Source: Hippopus hippopus (lineage: Eukaryota > Mollusca > Bivalvia > Cardiida > Cardiidae). Taken from it: a DNA stretch of 64,000 bases. The notes below the pieces were generated by a model that made no database searches, had not been told where the DNA came from, and saw only the letters and a program-made list of their open reading frames with translations. The DNA lies in NCBI GenBank assembly GCA_946811185.2, contig OX328106.1:46636311-46700310 (forward strand), written 5' to 3'. Positions 1-15,000 of the stretch are shown here, piece after piece. The position numbers and the translations under genes are program-made. The first letter of the stretch is position 1. Each line of letters begins with the position of its first letter.

Positions 1-19
1 CATTTCTCTTTTTTTGTAG

Positions 20-3000
20 ATTACTGTTGAAAAATACTACACCCCAGAACAAAAGAAGGCTCTGGAAAAGAAACAAAAAGAAGATGAGGAGCGTCGTGCA
101 CGTGAAAGAGGGGACAATGCACGTGAAAGAGCATTGGTGGACATGATGGGAGGAGTTCTTGAAATCAAGAAAGAAGATGAACTGAAAAAGGTGTTGTTCT
201 TTTTCTTATTTTTGACACATTAGCAGCAATCTCGAATGATAGAAAAAAAATGTTATACAGCTAAAGGACTTATTACAATATTTCCAAGCTTTGGAACACT
301 TTTTAGATAAGACATTGTTCATGGCACTAAAGCTCTGAAGATAAGAGATAAGAATAGTAAATAGGGCAGCCCCCAAAAAATGCTGATTATTAGATTGTTA
401 TGTGTATTTTCTCTTTTTGGCAGAATATTTTCAGAAGTTGGCAGTAACATGAAAAAAGTTACCTTCAGGTTTTTATTAGTGAACTACATGCCTTTGTTCA
501 TAGAGATGGATCATTCTCTACTACCAGATCATCTACCACCAAATGTTTTTTTTTTATATAAATACAGATTTCTAGCTGAATTCTTGAAGCTGAATTGTGT
601 ACAGTCAAAAGAAAGGAAAATTGAAACATGAGTTTTATAACACTGACATTTTTGCAGGACATTCCTAAACCAGCATTTATGACACAGAAGGCTGAGGAGG
701 AATGGTCTGAAGAGGAACAAAAGATAGTGAAAGAATATGAGAAGAGGGTCAAGGAGTTGAATGAAGAAAGAGAGAAATACAGAAAGGTATACACATTGAT
801 TTGGCGTTTAGGTTTAGCTCACCTAAGCACAATGTGCTCAAGGTTAGCTTTTGTGATAGTACTGTGTCTGTCATGCGTCGTCCAACCCTCAACATTTGGC
901 ATGTGTGCACTCTAGAGGCCACAGTTTTAGTGAAATACTCATGAAACCTGGTCAGAATGTTTGTAATGATGATATCTCCAAAAAGTTCAACATAGGGTCA
1001 TGTTGGCCGAAAAAATAGGTCACCAGGTCAAATCTTAGAAAATCCTTGTGTGCACTCTATAGGCCACATTTTCAGTCTAATACTCATGAAACTTGGTCAG
1101 AATGTTTGTCTTGATGATATTTTAAAAATTTTGATATTGGGTCATGTTGGGTGAAAAAGTAGGTCACAAGGTCAAATCTTACAAAACTCTTGTGTGCACT
1201 CTGGAGGCCACATTTTCAGTCTGATACTCATGAAACATGGTCAGGATTTTTGTCTTGATGATATCTCATACAAATTTGATAGTGGATCATGTTGGGTTAA
1301 AAAAGTAGGTCACCAGGTCAAATCTTAGAAAAACCTTGTGTGCACTCTAGAGGCCACATTTTCAGTCTGATACTCATGAAACTTGGTCAGAATGTTTGTC
1401 TTGATGATATCTGGGACAAGTTGAAAATTGGGTCACTTCAGGTAAAAAAGTAGGTCACAGGACCAAATCTTAGAAAAAGCTTGTGTGCACCCTGGAGACC
1501 ACATTTTCTGTCTGATACTCATGAAACTTGGTCAGAATGTTTGTCTTGATGGTATCTCAGACAAGTCTGAAATTGGGTCACTGCAAAAAGTAGGTCACTC
1601 ATGTGTTTTACATCCATACAACTAGGATCTTTTCAACTTTATCTATCCTTGATGACTTTAATCAGGTGAGCACTTTAGGGTCAATGGCCCTCTTGTTGAA
1701 TGGATAAGTGCCTGTTTACTGTAACTCTTTACTAAACTAAAAACTTTTGCTCTTGCCCAAAGTGAAAGCATTTGCAGATGACAGTGTAGATGTGATTAAA
1801 AATTGAGATATTTTTGTGGAAGGTACGAAAACATTATGGGTAAAGGAGAAAGTGCTGGTTACAAGCATTTTTTTTCCTTTTCTCAAAATGTTTTCAAAAG
1901 CCCTCTTTTCTCAAAAGCCCTCATTTTCACTCGGGATTGTGTGGAAAGGGATGATACATTGGATTTGACTTGATAGAGTAAGACTTGTTAACTCTCTCAG
2001 CACCAGATGTTATTAACTGTACCTCTCTCATCAATACATTCCACTAAAAGATTTTCATCAGATAGGGTTGACCAAACAAGCGGGTGGTATAGATCCAAGA
2101 CCAGACGGTGTGTTCTTTGCATTCTGATCTAAATCTATGCCAACTTTTTTTTTGCATTAATTTTGATGATGAAAAGGTTACAATAATGCTGATTTCAGAA
2201 ATTGACAGACCGTTTCTGTCTTGTCTGTAATGTCTTTGACTTCTTCAATTTTGTAATTATATAGCTTATTACCCCCACATGCATGTAGTAAAATTATGGC
2301 CAAAGAAAGTAGTATGGTCATAATGGTTTCAAAAGTGGTCTGCTGCATGGCTGTAAAAGTTGTCACCTGGAGGTGAGGAGTTCATCCTACATCAAATAAT
2401 CCAATGACTTTGAGGAAAAGAATTTGGAAAACATGATGGATGAAGGAGAGAGAAAATGCTGGTTTTCTCCTTTTGTCACGACGTTTTCTACCCTTTCAGA
2501 GACAAATCCCATCATTTGAGGGCCATTGCTTTCACTTTGACAAGTCTAGAATTTTGTTGCCTGGTAATGAATTGAAGAATTGATTTAGATGATGTCACAC
2601 CTGTATATTTACAGCAACTGGAGACAGAGTTACGTAAAAACCAGACAGTAATCCAGGAGGGCATGGCAGCCTTTGATGAAATGCTGAATCAAGTGTTTAT
2701 GAAAAAGATCAAAGTGATGATGGTGATCTATCAAGAAGAGCTGAAAATACTTCGTCTCAGATACTCCTTACTGGTTGAAGAGGAACTCGAAATCAGGGAG
2801 AGGGAGCTGAATCGTCTTCTTGAACATAAGAAACACACAAAGGTAATTTGTACCATTGATTAGTGGTTTAACCTTTTACCACACGACAAAAATGTAGACT
2901 AGTACGAACTGAAAGCATTTGCAGACGACAATTTAAATGTAGCTCAAATGGTAGACTAAGTCGTTGATAGGATAGAAAACATTGTGGGAAAGGGAGAAAA

Positions 3001-6000
3001 TGCTGGTTGCCAGCAATTTCTCCTTTTCCCACAATGTTTTCAAATGGCTGCTATGGCAGGGTCGTTAAAACTTGCAGACCTTTCTTCTCTGTGAACAGCT
3101 CACATCCATTTTACAAGGTTGTTTCCAAATTATCCAGTGCAAATTTATTTCAGTTCAATCAATTGCATTGTATGACCTACCAGAAAAAGCTAATACAAGA
3201 GAGAAACATTTTGATTAAAGCAAAATACTTATAATTAAAATTGCATAGAGAAAATGAGGAAAAGGAGTCTATAGTTGTTACAAGAAATTATCTTTATAAG
3301 TTCCCACTTTTTTTTCAAATGTAGGATCTTCAATTGCACAATAGTTTTTATCCCACGCCAAAGGCGGGGGATATAGTTTTAGCGTTGTCCGTCCATCCGT
3401 CCTTCCGTCCGTCCGTGTGTCTGTCCGGGTGAATATCTCCAATACCATTTGACGGAATTTCGTGAAACTTTATATGTGTGTACAAAAACCCATTTTGCCA
3501 AGACATTTTTTTTTGTTTTTTTGATTCGATGCAAAATGGCCGACTGGGAGCGATTTTAAGTTACACGGTTGAGTGAATTTTTGGTCTTCATTTTTACCGC
3601 ATTTTCTGCTTGTCCAGAGTATAACTTTGTCATCTCCAGTCCGATTGACTTGAAACTTGGCATTTGTGTTTGTTGCAATAATACAGAATGCAGTGCGAAA
3701 GAACCGTAACTGTACCTCGTGCTGTCTTCGAGTTATTTCCCTTTGATCTTCATTTTACAGCATTTTCTGCTTGTCCTGAGCATAACTTTGTCATCTCCAG
3801 TCCGATTGACTTGAAACTTGACATTTGTGTTTGTTGCAAGAATACGGAGTGCAGTGCGAAAGAAACATAACTCTACCTGGTGCTGTTTTTGAATTATTTC
3901 CCTTTGATCTTCATTTTTACAGCATTGTCTGCTTGTCCGGAGCATAACTTTGTCATCTCCAGTCCGATTGACTTGAAACTTGGCATTTGTGTTTGTTGCA
4001 ATGATACGGAGTGCAGTGCGAAAGAACCATAACTGTACCTTGTGCTGTCTTTGAGTTATTTCCCTTTGATCGTCATTTTTACAGCATTTTCTGCTTGTCC
4101 AGAATACAACTTTGTCATTTTTAGTCTGAACATCTTCAAATTTTGTATGCATGATTGTTGAATTACAGAGTGCCGTGCACAAGGACCATAACTCTTTCTA
4201 GCACAAATTTTGAGTTATTCCCCCTTAGATCTTCATTTTTGTAGCATTTCTTGCTTGTCAGGAGCATAACTTTGTCATCTTAAGGAGGAATGATTCGAAA
4301 TATGGTATGCTTATTTGTTGCAATATTTGGAAGTGCAGTGTGCAAGAATTGTAACTCTACCTTGTGCTGTCTTTGAGTTATTTCCCTCTGATCATCATTT
4401 TTACAGCATTTAGTGTTTGTCCGGAATATAACTTTGTCATCTCAAGTCAGAACGACTTCAAACTTGGTATGCATGTTTGTTTCAATATTACGGAGTACAG
4501 TGCACAAGAACAATAACTCTACCTAGCGCAGATTTTGAGTAATTCCACTTTGATCTTCATTTTTACAGTATTTCTTGCTTGTCCGGAACGGAACTTTGTC
4601 ACCTCAAGTCAAATTGACTTGAGACTTGGTAAACATGTTTGTTGCAGTTACGAAAAGTGCAATGCACTGGAGCCGTAACCTTACCTAATGCCCTTTTTGA
4701 ATTATTCCCTATTCATTATTTTTTTTTTTACAGCTTTTCATGCTTCTGTACAATATAACTGTCTTTTCATGTTGGAATGACCTGAAACATATGCATGTTT
4801 CCTTAACATTAGAGGAGACATTCATGCCTATTTCAATCACTTACATGATTTCTGCTGCACTACTATTTTCCTTTACCTGCCCTTTACGATTATTATCCCC
4901 CCTCGACAACTGGCGGTGGGACGGGCGTATCTTGCGACAATTTGCCGCTCTTGTTCATTAAATGTCATGTCATGGATAAAGGGGGCTTGATAAATATTTT
5001 CATTATGGACCAATATCTCTTTCACTACAGGACAAAATGCAATTAAACTTCATCTTTATTAAGCCACAGACAATAGTTATTTGATTTTATTTCATGAAAT
5101 GCCATGTCATGAAAAAAGGGGGCTAAATGTATAATTTCATTATGGACCAATAACAGTTAGTTCACCCATTCGTCCACCTGGACAGATATCTTCTAAAGTC
5201 CTTGACGAACATTTATGAAACTTCATGCATGTCTTTCTTAGGATAGTCCGTTGATACAATTTTCTTTTATATATAATGACGTGTCATGAAAAAAGGGGGC
5301 TTGATGTATATTTTCATCATTTGTTTTCATTTAATGAAATGCCATGTTATGGTAAAAGGGGACTTAATGTATTATCTCATTATGGACCGCTTATATATTT
5401 TTCATTTAATGAAATGCTGTGCCATGGAAAAAGGGGGCTTAATGTGTAATTTATCATGGACCATTAACAAAAAGGCCACATGTTCATGCAACACACAATA
5501 CCTCTAATATGTTTGTATCAAAAAAGGTCTTTTTTGGCGGGGGATATCATTTCAACGAAATTGCTTGTTGGAATTTACAGTAAGGATTTCTGGGTTTGAT
5601 CATCTCTGGTGATGCATTCCATGCAGGCTTGTCATAAAGCAGAGCAATGAAACTATTTCTTGGCACTGAAAAAACCTAGAAAAAGACAGAAATGAGTGAA
5701 TTGTAACTTTGAACAGAACATGCAGTCTGACTTTAGATCTACAGTGTCTCTTAACTTTTGAGATGTTTTAACCTTATAATTGCTATTATTTTGTCTTTTC
5801 TTTGTCTTCTGATTACAACTCTTTCATTTAGCAGTTTAGATGATGGTTTTATATTTCTATTACAGCAACTTGCCACACAAGCTGTGATGGAAACAAGGAA
5901 GAATGTTGAAGCATTCCGTGAACAATATGACATTTTGATAGCTGAAGATAAAGTGATGGATAAGGCCTTCAAGAGGGAATTTCATGATGTATCAGCAGTC

Positions 6001-9000
6001 ATGCAAGATCATCTCTACAAACTATTTAGACGTCGCCCAAGGTAATTTGTTTGTATTACTTTGTTAGAATCGATAGCCATACACAATATTTCTTTTATTC
6101 ATACCAGCAAGTTCTGCAAGTGCCAGTGAAGGACCTGAAGGACACTTTGATAGATGTGAAAGATTACAGTAAGAAAAGGAGCATCTTCTTGTGAAATGCA
6201 ACTGCTTTCATCTATCCCTCTATACACATGTTTTTAAAAGCTATCCATCAAAGGGAATTAATTCATTTTTACCATTTGCTAAACAGTTCTGTATTTTGAT
6301 AATCGGAGAAAGAAAGCTTTTTGTAAACACTGTGGTGGTAGAAATTAAAATGCTGGTAACCAGCAATTTCTCCTTTTCCTACAATGTTTTCTTCCCTTTC
6401 AGACGTAAATCTGATTATATGAGTCATGTTTGATTTGTTGTCTACAACTGTTTTGAATATTTGGAAAATTCTGAAATTTTGTCATCCAGCAAAGAGTTAA
6501 AAAACTGACCACCACTTCATATACAACTGTATTTGCACTCATAGAGTATTAGGAACACTGTAGTTGTAGTTTAACTCTTTTCCAAACAATCCTGGGTTTT
6601 CACGACTCTAAGAAAGAAGCCTTATGAATACCAGCATTTTCTCTTTTTCCCACAATGTTTTCCACCCTTCCCAGGACAAATTTCAATTTTTGAGTCACAT
6701 TAATTTTGTCGTCTGCAAATGCTTTCAATTTGGACCAGTATAAAATTTTGTTGTTTGGTAAGGAGTTAACTATGTGTCTTTTGTCATGCTAGATTATCAG
6801 CATGAAATGGTTCGATACAGTCTGTTTCAGTGTTTTCGCATGGAAGAAAAATCACTGGCATAGATGAAGATTAGAAAATTGTTTGCATGCATGCATGTTC
6901 CATGTAGAGGATGAAAAATTTTGTTTTTTGTTTTCTTTTCGTTTACCATCAGTTTTGTTTATATTATTTAAGTGTGGGCTTGTAGCATGCAAGAAATATA
7001 TAGCTTTTTTTCAAGCAAATGAATGGAGATTTTTTTAATAAAACATGAAACCAAGTATATATAATACTTGACATAGAATATATATTTAGTAATTTTCTAT
7101 ATTTCATTTCTTTACTGTTTTTAAATCTTTGATAATATTTATAAGTCTTTTGAAGATGGAAGAAAAGCTTAAATTTGTTGCTATATTTTGTACCATGCTT
7201 AGTTTCAAGTTCTAATTGAAAGGTTCTTATATTTTTCGACCCCTGGCTCGGCCAATTTCTTTCCGAGGATTGATGATAGTCACTGTGACAGGATTCATTC
7301 CTCTCCCACCGCTGACCATTGTTTCGACGATGATTATGTGGGAAAGCAGCCAGTGGCTTGGAAAAAAGATTGTGCGGAGTACTGGTAAAAGACTCCAGGA
7401 AAGCAATATAATAATGCGATATAACTGAAATAATGTTGAAAATGGTGTTAAACACCATACAATCAATCAATCAATCTTATATTTTTCTTCACAAATTTTC
7501 TAGGAAAATGATGCTGCAAAGATTTCATGGGTTATCGGCATTTTCTGTCTTTAATCGTCAAAATGTAAACCCTATCCACAGGTATAACAAGTGTGGTATA
7601 TCTATTGTGATGTCCATATATGGTAAATTCAGAATTATTAAATTTTGGAAGTTTATAAAATCATGATCATGGTAATCTGATCTTATTACTGCTGATCAAA
7701 GAATGTCTTATGTTATCTGTATAATAAAGAAAAAAGTAGGTAATGAGAATCTGAAAACTGTTAATATTATTGTGTTTATTTTCAGTATGATGAATTCTCT
7801 TGGTACATTGTACATTTATACACATAAATTGGTTCTTGTGCTGTCTTACTACAGACTTAGTATTTTTATATGTGTTTCCTTGTAAACCTTTTGATATCAA
7901 ATAATGGAAAAAAGAAATTCAATCTTTTATTTTTTCTTGTTAGATTGCTGGTGAATGGCTTTCTTATTCCAAGGCAACTTGAATTTAATGTTACTTTTTC
8001 ATTCATTGTCATCAAAATGGAACCGACAAAACTGTTTGAACTGTTTAGTGCAAAACATTTAGGAAATACTCAGGTAGAATTATAGTAAAATAGTCATGCT
8101 TCTTAGAATTTGTAATCTCTAGATTTTTTTTTTTTTCAGACTGATAACATTTATTTCATTGCTTGGTATTTTTGTGCTTCAGTATTAAACATGTTTTTTT
8201 TTTGTCTAAATATGTACTTCATTTTAATTTTTCGTATGATTTAGTAGCTCATGTACTGCTACACAGACATCTTGTTTGTACTGTATAAGCCACAGATTTT
8301 CATGTACTCAAAGCACATACAAAAGCTCATCCTATAAATGAATTCTTTCATTTGTGATTGCTAGGCAACAGCTGATTTCAAAACTAGGAACTGTGTCAGC
8401 GTTTTCCTTCTTTCATCCAAATGTAGAGAGGTAGATCAGTTTTGTCTGTATTGTAACATGTTGTTATGAATTTTTTAAAAAGAAACGCCACATTTTTTTC
8501 CGTTCAAATAATATTTCATGATTATTCCATTACATGTACATGTATATACTGGTACCATTATGCCTTAAACTGTACATTAATTCATGTACAATTTCCTCTC
8601 TTTGGTTTCTTACTCTAAACTTACCATTGCTTGTGCCATGATGTGGGTTGTTCCACACAACTACACAGCTTATCACAGGATGAAAACTGTGCACCTTTGA
8701 TATGAGAGGCTGACAATCTACCCTTTTATGAATGTCTCCCACAGTCTATTTCATGATCAGATCTTATGGAGTAGTTTTATTGATTAAGCATTGAATTTTC
8801 TTTTAGATCTCGCAATTTTACACAAGACCGCATTACATAGAATGTATTATTTAAGTTTATGACTTCAGTTGCCTTTGCAGGCAGTGTAGATCAAGATCAG
8901 ACTACCAAAAAAAATTCAGTCTGTTCTTTGATCAACACTGTCAGCTTTGCTGAGACATTCTGAACTGTAGCAACCTTGAAGTTGCAACTGTAAGCTTATT

Positions 9001-12000
9001 TCAAGATTGAAAACATCTACCAGTCATAGGTTCATGTGGTACATGTACTCTTATGCTTAAAAATAACTTTATGTTTTTGAACTCAATACAAAGCCTGGTG
9101 TTGAAGAATTAAACTCTTTAAGCTGTAGTACATTTGTTTTGTGATAGATGTCAAACTTTTGTACCTTTGTGATATTTCTATTATTTCAAGGTATTGTGCT
9201 GATGAAACACTACTTATAAGAAAATAATGATTTCCAGTCCGTATTTTTACAACTTGAATTAGAAACTTTCTAATTGTTTTAAATAAAACTATTACAATTA
9301 TTACTTTTATTTTGAAATCCAATAAAAAATTATCCTGTTGTAAGAATGTACATGTCTGCAGGTTACCAAAAAATCATCAGTTCTGCTGTATACCAGTATT
9401 ATACAAGTGCAGTGAAAATTCAATATTGATTCCCTAGTTCTGCAATCTTTTTGGAAGAGACATGGCATTACATAAGACCAGTCTTGGAAAACCATACTTA
9501 AAATATTATATGACATTAAGAAATACATACTGCGGCATTATTTTTGGAACAGAAATCCTTGTTACAGTTGTCAATCTTAAAAAAAAAGAAAATTAACAAT
9601 AGACCATAATAGTATCAATCAATTTTTTTTCCATGTGATACAAGTAGTCTTAGATTTTTAGTGATTTTTTTTTGTCCCCCCCCATATGTTATCACTGTGT
9701 CAAAAGCAAAATTATAGTTCAAAAGTGCAATACTTGTTTACCTTACAATCAGGAAAATTGATGGTGTGATTTTTCTCTATGTATTTCAGGGCTCTGAAAC
9801 TACCTAGATCTGAAGGAGACTCTGCTCTACCGAATCCATTTGCAGACAGACCATCCACTGCCAGACAAAATGCCCAAGCTAAACAGTACACAGACAATGC
9901 CATGGATGAATTGGACAAAGATTCAAATTGTCCCGAGGGTCTGGAGCCACATATTTGGGAAAGATTGTGCATGTATAGGCGGCAAAAAGTTGACAATGAA
10001 AATTTGGTATGAATAAAATATTTGACGCTTTACTATACAATTCCATGTTTTGATGACTGGGAGGAATAGGGCTTTTGAAAACACTGTGGTGAAAGGAGAA
10101 AATGCTGCTAATTAGCATTTACTCCTTTACCCACAATGATTTCTGCCTTTTCAAAGGCATATCCCATGGATTCAACCGCATATTATTTGTTCCCTACAGG
10201 TGTGTTTAATATGAACAAGTTCAAATTTTGTTGTCTTGAAGAGAGTTAATACATGGTATATGTTTTATTCTCCATGCCAAGTGAGCAATGATTACATTCA
10301 GTCAGTGGCCTTATCAGAAAAATTATGACCGGCTTTCTTAGCCAGAAGAAAGCACAATTTATACAATTTGATTCTTTTCAAGAACCCTATATCAGACAAC
10401 AAAATATTTGAGTCATCCTATTTGAAAGCATGTGCAGCCAACACATAAAATGTGCCACAAACATTGAGAATTGGTAGAAAACATTGTAGGAAAGGGAGAA
10501 ATTGCTGCTCACTGGAACCTGCTTCTTTTCCCACAAAGTGTCAAAAGCATTGTCTCTCAATGTTGTTAAAACTTCGAATTGTGTGGTAAAGAGTTAAAGG
10601 TATTTGAGAAATTTTATTTTGAAAGTATTTTCAAAAACATTCATTGACACTGTACACCTTTGGTTAACCCGCAAAGGGCCTGTTACTTCTTTTCTTGGCC
10701 TTGCAGTCAGTAAGATCAAGACCTGACTGCACAAAACGAGCAATCTGATCTTTGATTTACACTGTCTGCTTTGCTTAGACACTCTTGACAAATTAGTGAT
10801 AATTGCACTTATTAGGTTTTTTTTTTATAGATTGAAACTAAGTGTTGGGTTTATTTGGCATTTTAAGCATTGACCCTTTCACAAATGTGTACAGTATTCA
10901 GTTACTTTTTGAAACAACCCAACCTTGAAAATACTCTGGTAATTATCCATATTCATCAAGAATTTCTGTTGCTTACTGGTAAATAAAACCAGAATACTTT
11001 TTTCATTATAGGTGAAAGTGAAAGCCCAAGTTTTGGCAGAGATGAATGCTTTTATGCAAAGAAGGGTGGAAGAGGATGAAATCTTGAAAAATGAAATCGA
11101 TGGAATAGTGGATCAGATAAACAAGTAAGAGGCAAATTGAGTTGATTTAGTAAGCCTGAGCAGTTTGATAACTGATTTGTTAGGTGAGCCCTCCAATGTT
11201 GAAAATTATTTATTAACTTCTCCAGCTCCTACCAAAGCCTTCTTTTTGAAAAACATTGTGAGAGAGAGGTGATATTTTTTATTTCGTCAGATTGTGTTTG
11301 GTATCATCACAAAAAAAAATGTGCTTTATCTTCAGATGTTTCTTATTAAAGTCACTTGTAAGAGTGTACTAGTATCTAAATTCACTTTACAAGTTTTTTT
11401 GTGAATACATAAAATGCTTCAGGTCTAAATTTTGTTGACCATTTGACTGTCTTATTTATACCCCCCACAACGAAGTGGAAGGGGGTATACTGGAATCGCC
11501 ATGGCTGTCTGTCCGTCCGTCCTTCCATCCGTCTGTCCATCCATCCGTAGACACAGATTTGTCCGGCGAAATGCTCTTACAGTATTTCATGTACTGAACT
11601 CAAATTTACACACAGTGTTCCTATATATATGAAGTTGTGCATGTGCAATTTTCATGACCCTGCTGCGATGTGTTGCAGAATTATCTCCCCTTGAACTTTG
11701 CAATTTTTGCTCCGTTATATCGCTTTAACCCTTTACCAAACAATCCCTGGTTTTAACGACCCTGGGAAGGATGTTTTTGTTGCAAACATTGTTGGAAAAG
11801 GAGAAAATGCTGGTTACCAGCATTATCTCCTATTCCTACAATGTTTTCTACCCTGTCATAAAACTCAACTTCATTTATTCCACTTCCAAAATTTGTCATC
11901 TGCAAATGCTTTCAATTTGGAATGGTCTAAAATTTGTCATACGTGAAAGGGTTAATTCACAATTTGTCCAGTGTAATACTCCTACAATTTTTAACGTACA

Positions 12001-15000
12001 AAACTAATTAATAATGTGTTTCTTACTGAGAATTCCTTGTTTAATATAATCTGTCCGTCCGTCCATCTGTCCGTAGACACAAATTTGTCAGGCGAAATAC
12101 TCCTACAGTTTTTTAGGTACTGAACTCAAATTTACACACAGTGTTCCTATTTATATGAAGTTGTTCAGGTGCAATTTTCATGACCCTGCTGTGATGTGTT
12201 TGCAGAATTATCTCCCCTTGAACTTTGCAATTTTTGCTAAATTATATCACTTTAATTCACAATTTGTCCAGTGTAATACTCCTACAATTTTTAATGTACA
12301 AAACTATTTAATAATGTGTTTCACAATGTGAATTCCATGTTTAATTTAATATGTGTGAATAACAACCCTGTTACAGAATTTCAACATTGACCTTTCCAAA
12401 CCTTTGATTGCCAGTAAAGAATTTTTGTACTTGATGAGATACTATGGTCTCCATCCTTGTATGTCATCACCAACGGATTGCAAAGGTGGATTGCTTGATA
12501 ATGTTTTCATTAACTTTCATTCAGATGACATAATACTTGATATAACACTGAAATACTACAGTGACCACAGTTTGATTACAGCTGCAATTCCATGGAAAAA
12601 CATGTTCTGTAAATATTAATGGTACTGTTACCTCTATATCACTCCAATAGTTCAAATCACTGCCTATGTATATTGCTAAAGATTTAATATATACCTTTGG
12701 TCTGTGTGTTTTAACAGTGACAAATTAACCTAACCCTTTAATGAGTGCAGACCCTTTGTCGGAAGTTTCATTTTTTTTTTCAACTCTTACTTTTGAACAA
12801 AACCATTCTGCATTCTGTGACAAAGAGCTGTTTTGTGACAAGGAGCTGGTAGGGGGTATGATCACATTTAGTGATAGCTCTAGTTGTTTCAGAGCAAGGA
12901 ATATTTAGGATTTGAACATGTAATAAGGATAACATAGGATACACTGTTTATTTTCAGACTACATGAGGACAGAACTAGGTTTAACCTCAACCTGGAAGTG
13001 CAACTTCTACTCAAACAAGGTCAAGTGGAGGTTGATGCAGGATCATTTATACATGACTACAAAGACAGTGCATTGTTACATCGTAGTGTAGTGGAAGATC
13101 TAAATCACAACATTAAGGTATGATAGCTACATATTCAGTTAGTCTGTTGGTCTATCAAGATGCAAAATTGGTAGATTTAAATGCTTTCTGAACCTGTGTC
13201 ACAGTTCAATGTTTAGGCCACTCTTGTCTAAAGTGTGTCATTTTTTTTTAGGAAAATAGAAAAGCAAATATATCAGAGTAATGAAGAGTATATTGGTTTT
13301 TATACTGGGGAAAGGTTTAATGTTATAGTTCGTACTCATCTGTTGGCAACTGGTTTTGGTTTGTGTGTCTAAAATTAGCATTTAAATTACTTAAATCATA
13401 TCAGATGAAGAAAAAACAAAAGGTAATTTATTTGCAGTGTAAACACATTTTTTTACCACAAAAAGAAAAATATTGCGTATGAAGTAGTGACATATTAAAA
13501 AATGTTGAACAACCTGGGAAAAAAGTATCATAAGAGGTACTCTCCTATAACAGATTTCATACCAGTATTGCAGTTAACTTTATAAGTTTTGTTTACTTAG
13601 CATGCTTTCTGGATGCAAATTGATTATCCCCTTTTTGCATTTCAGCAACTAGGTGAAAGCAAGATAGCCAGTATGGTGGAGAGCAAAGATTTCAGAAAAG
13701 GAATAATACAACTGGAATGGTAGGTTTGTTTTGTTGGAGAAAGAAAACAAGTTTATAATGTAAAAATGAGTCAATGTCTGGACCCTTGTAAGGAACCGAC
13801 ATCACTTGATTATGTTTGCCTAACAAGCCTGTGTTTTAACAACCCTTAGAGAAAAAAGCTTTTAAAAACGTTGTGGGAAAAGGCAAAAATGTTGGTAACT
13901 AACTTTTTCCTTTTTCGACAATATTTTCTAACCTTTGATTGGATAATTTTATCATCTGAACTTCATTTGAACAGCCGTCTGCAACTGCTTTCTATTTGGA
14001 CCAGCCTGAAAGTCTAAGAAAGAGTTTTAAGTTAAATCAAAAGTTGCGAGCCTTTTCCCTTTTTGTTTAATCTGTCTAGACTATGATTGACTGAACGTTG
14101 AAATGACACAGGGATAAAACCTTACATGGTTAAATGGATATTTGTTTATTTCCAAATAAGACACAAGTATGTTTCTTTTTCATTTGTTTGAAAAGAGTTT
14201 TGTTTCAGTGCAGTGACAATTTGCAAATTTATGGTCTAGTAGAGAATGATTTGCAAAAAAAATCCCATAGAAATATTGAGGAAACAATCAAACAACATTT
14301 CAAAAACTACCATTGCTGAAACACCTTGATATTACACAACAAGGACTGGCCTCCATAATGTGTGGCACATTATTGTGTTAACCCGTTTTTTGAGGTTTCT
14401 AAAAACTTGAAGTCTGAACAGGGATCTAAACTGAAAAAAAAACAGTGTAGACAGGCATGCACTTTTTACAATGCTATCTCTATTATCATGTTTTCTTAAC
14501 TCTTACCCAAATGACATAAATTTGTCCAAGTTCAAAGCAATTGCAGATGACAAGTGTTGCTTGAATAATGGACTATGTCTTTAAAAGGGTGGAACATGTT
14601 ACAGGAAAGGATACAATGCTTGAAACAAGCATTTTCTCCATTTCCCACAATGTTTTCAAAAACCTTTTTTTTTCTCGGGGTTGTTAATACTCAGGATTTT
14701 GTGATAAAGGATTTATTCATCTTATGCATATGCTCTACTCTGTATGTAGGATCCACTCAAAATTCCTATGTGATAACCACTTATAACTGAATGTCATATT
14801 TTTTATAGGGAACACAAGAAAATGTTAATGCACATGGAAGACCTCCAGAACAGAATGAAGGATATACAGTTTATGAAAGTGACCAGAGAAATCCAACTGG
14901 TAAGATTTTGATGAAAGTTTGCCTAGATGTAAATTCATCATAATATCACTGTGAAGTTTTTTTTTTTTACCATATTAGATCTACTACAAGTACTGATAAA

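Larger units (their letters stand above)
11456..12890 (+). repeat. Composite dispersed element with an internal duplication
   Basis: Left edge ATACCCCCCACAACGAAG, GTATACTGG and a GTCC-rich run; right edge GGGGGTATGATCACATTTAG and GATAGCTCTAG. An internal block at about 11551-12037 (holding a MITE-A) is repeated at about 12067-12340 without it. A LINE endonuclease fragment (12370-12619) lies in the second half. It sits in the CFAP43 intron 11125-12957. Confidence 0.8.

Noticed and set aside
815..1697. CRISPR-like or satellite array
   Set aside because: Units are contiguous with no unique spacers, and the setting is eukaryotic. It is an internal expansion of a dispersed element.
3733..4182. 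149-codon ORF on the minus strand with a 54-residue repeat
   Set aside because: It follows the tandem units of a dispersed element whose length is close to a multiple of three. The other strand and neighbouring units show no coding bias.
7216..7470. Overlapping ORFs on both strands
   Set aside because: They cover a SINE and its (AATC)n tail; no conserved protein feature.
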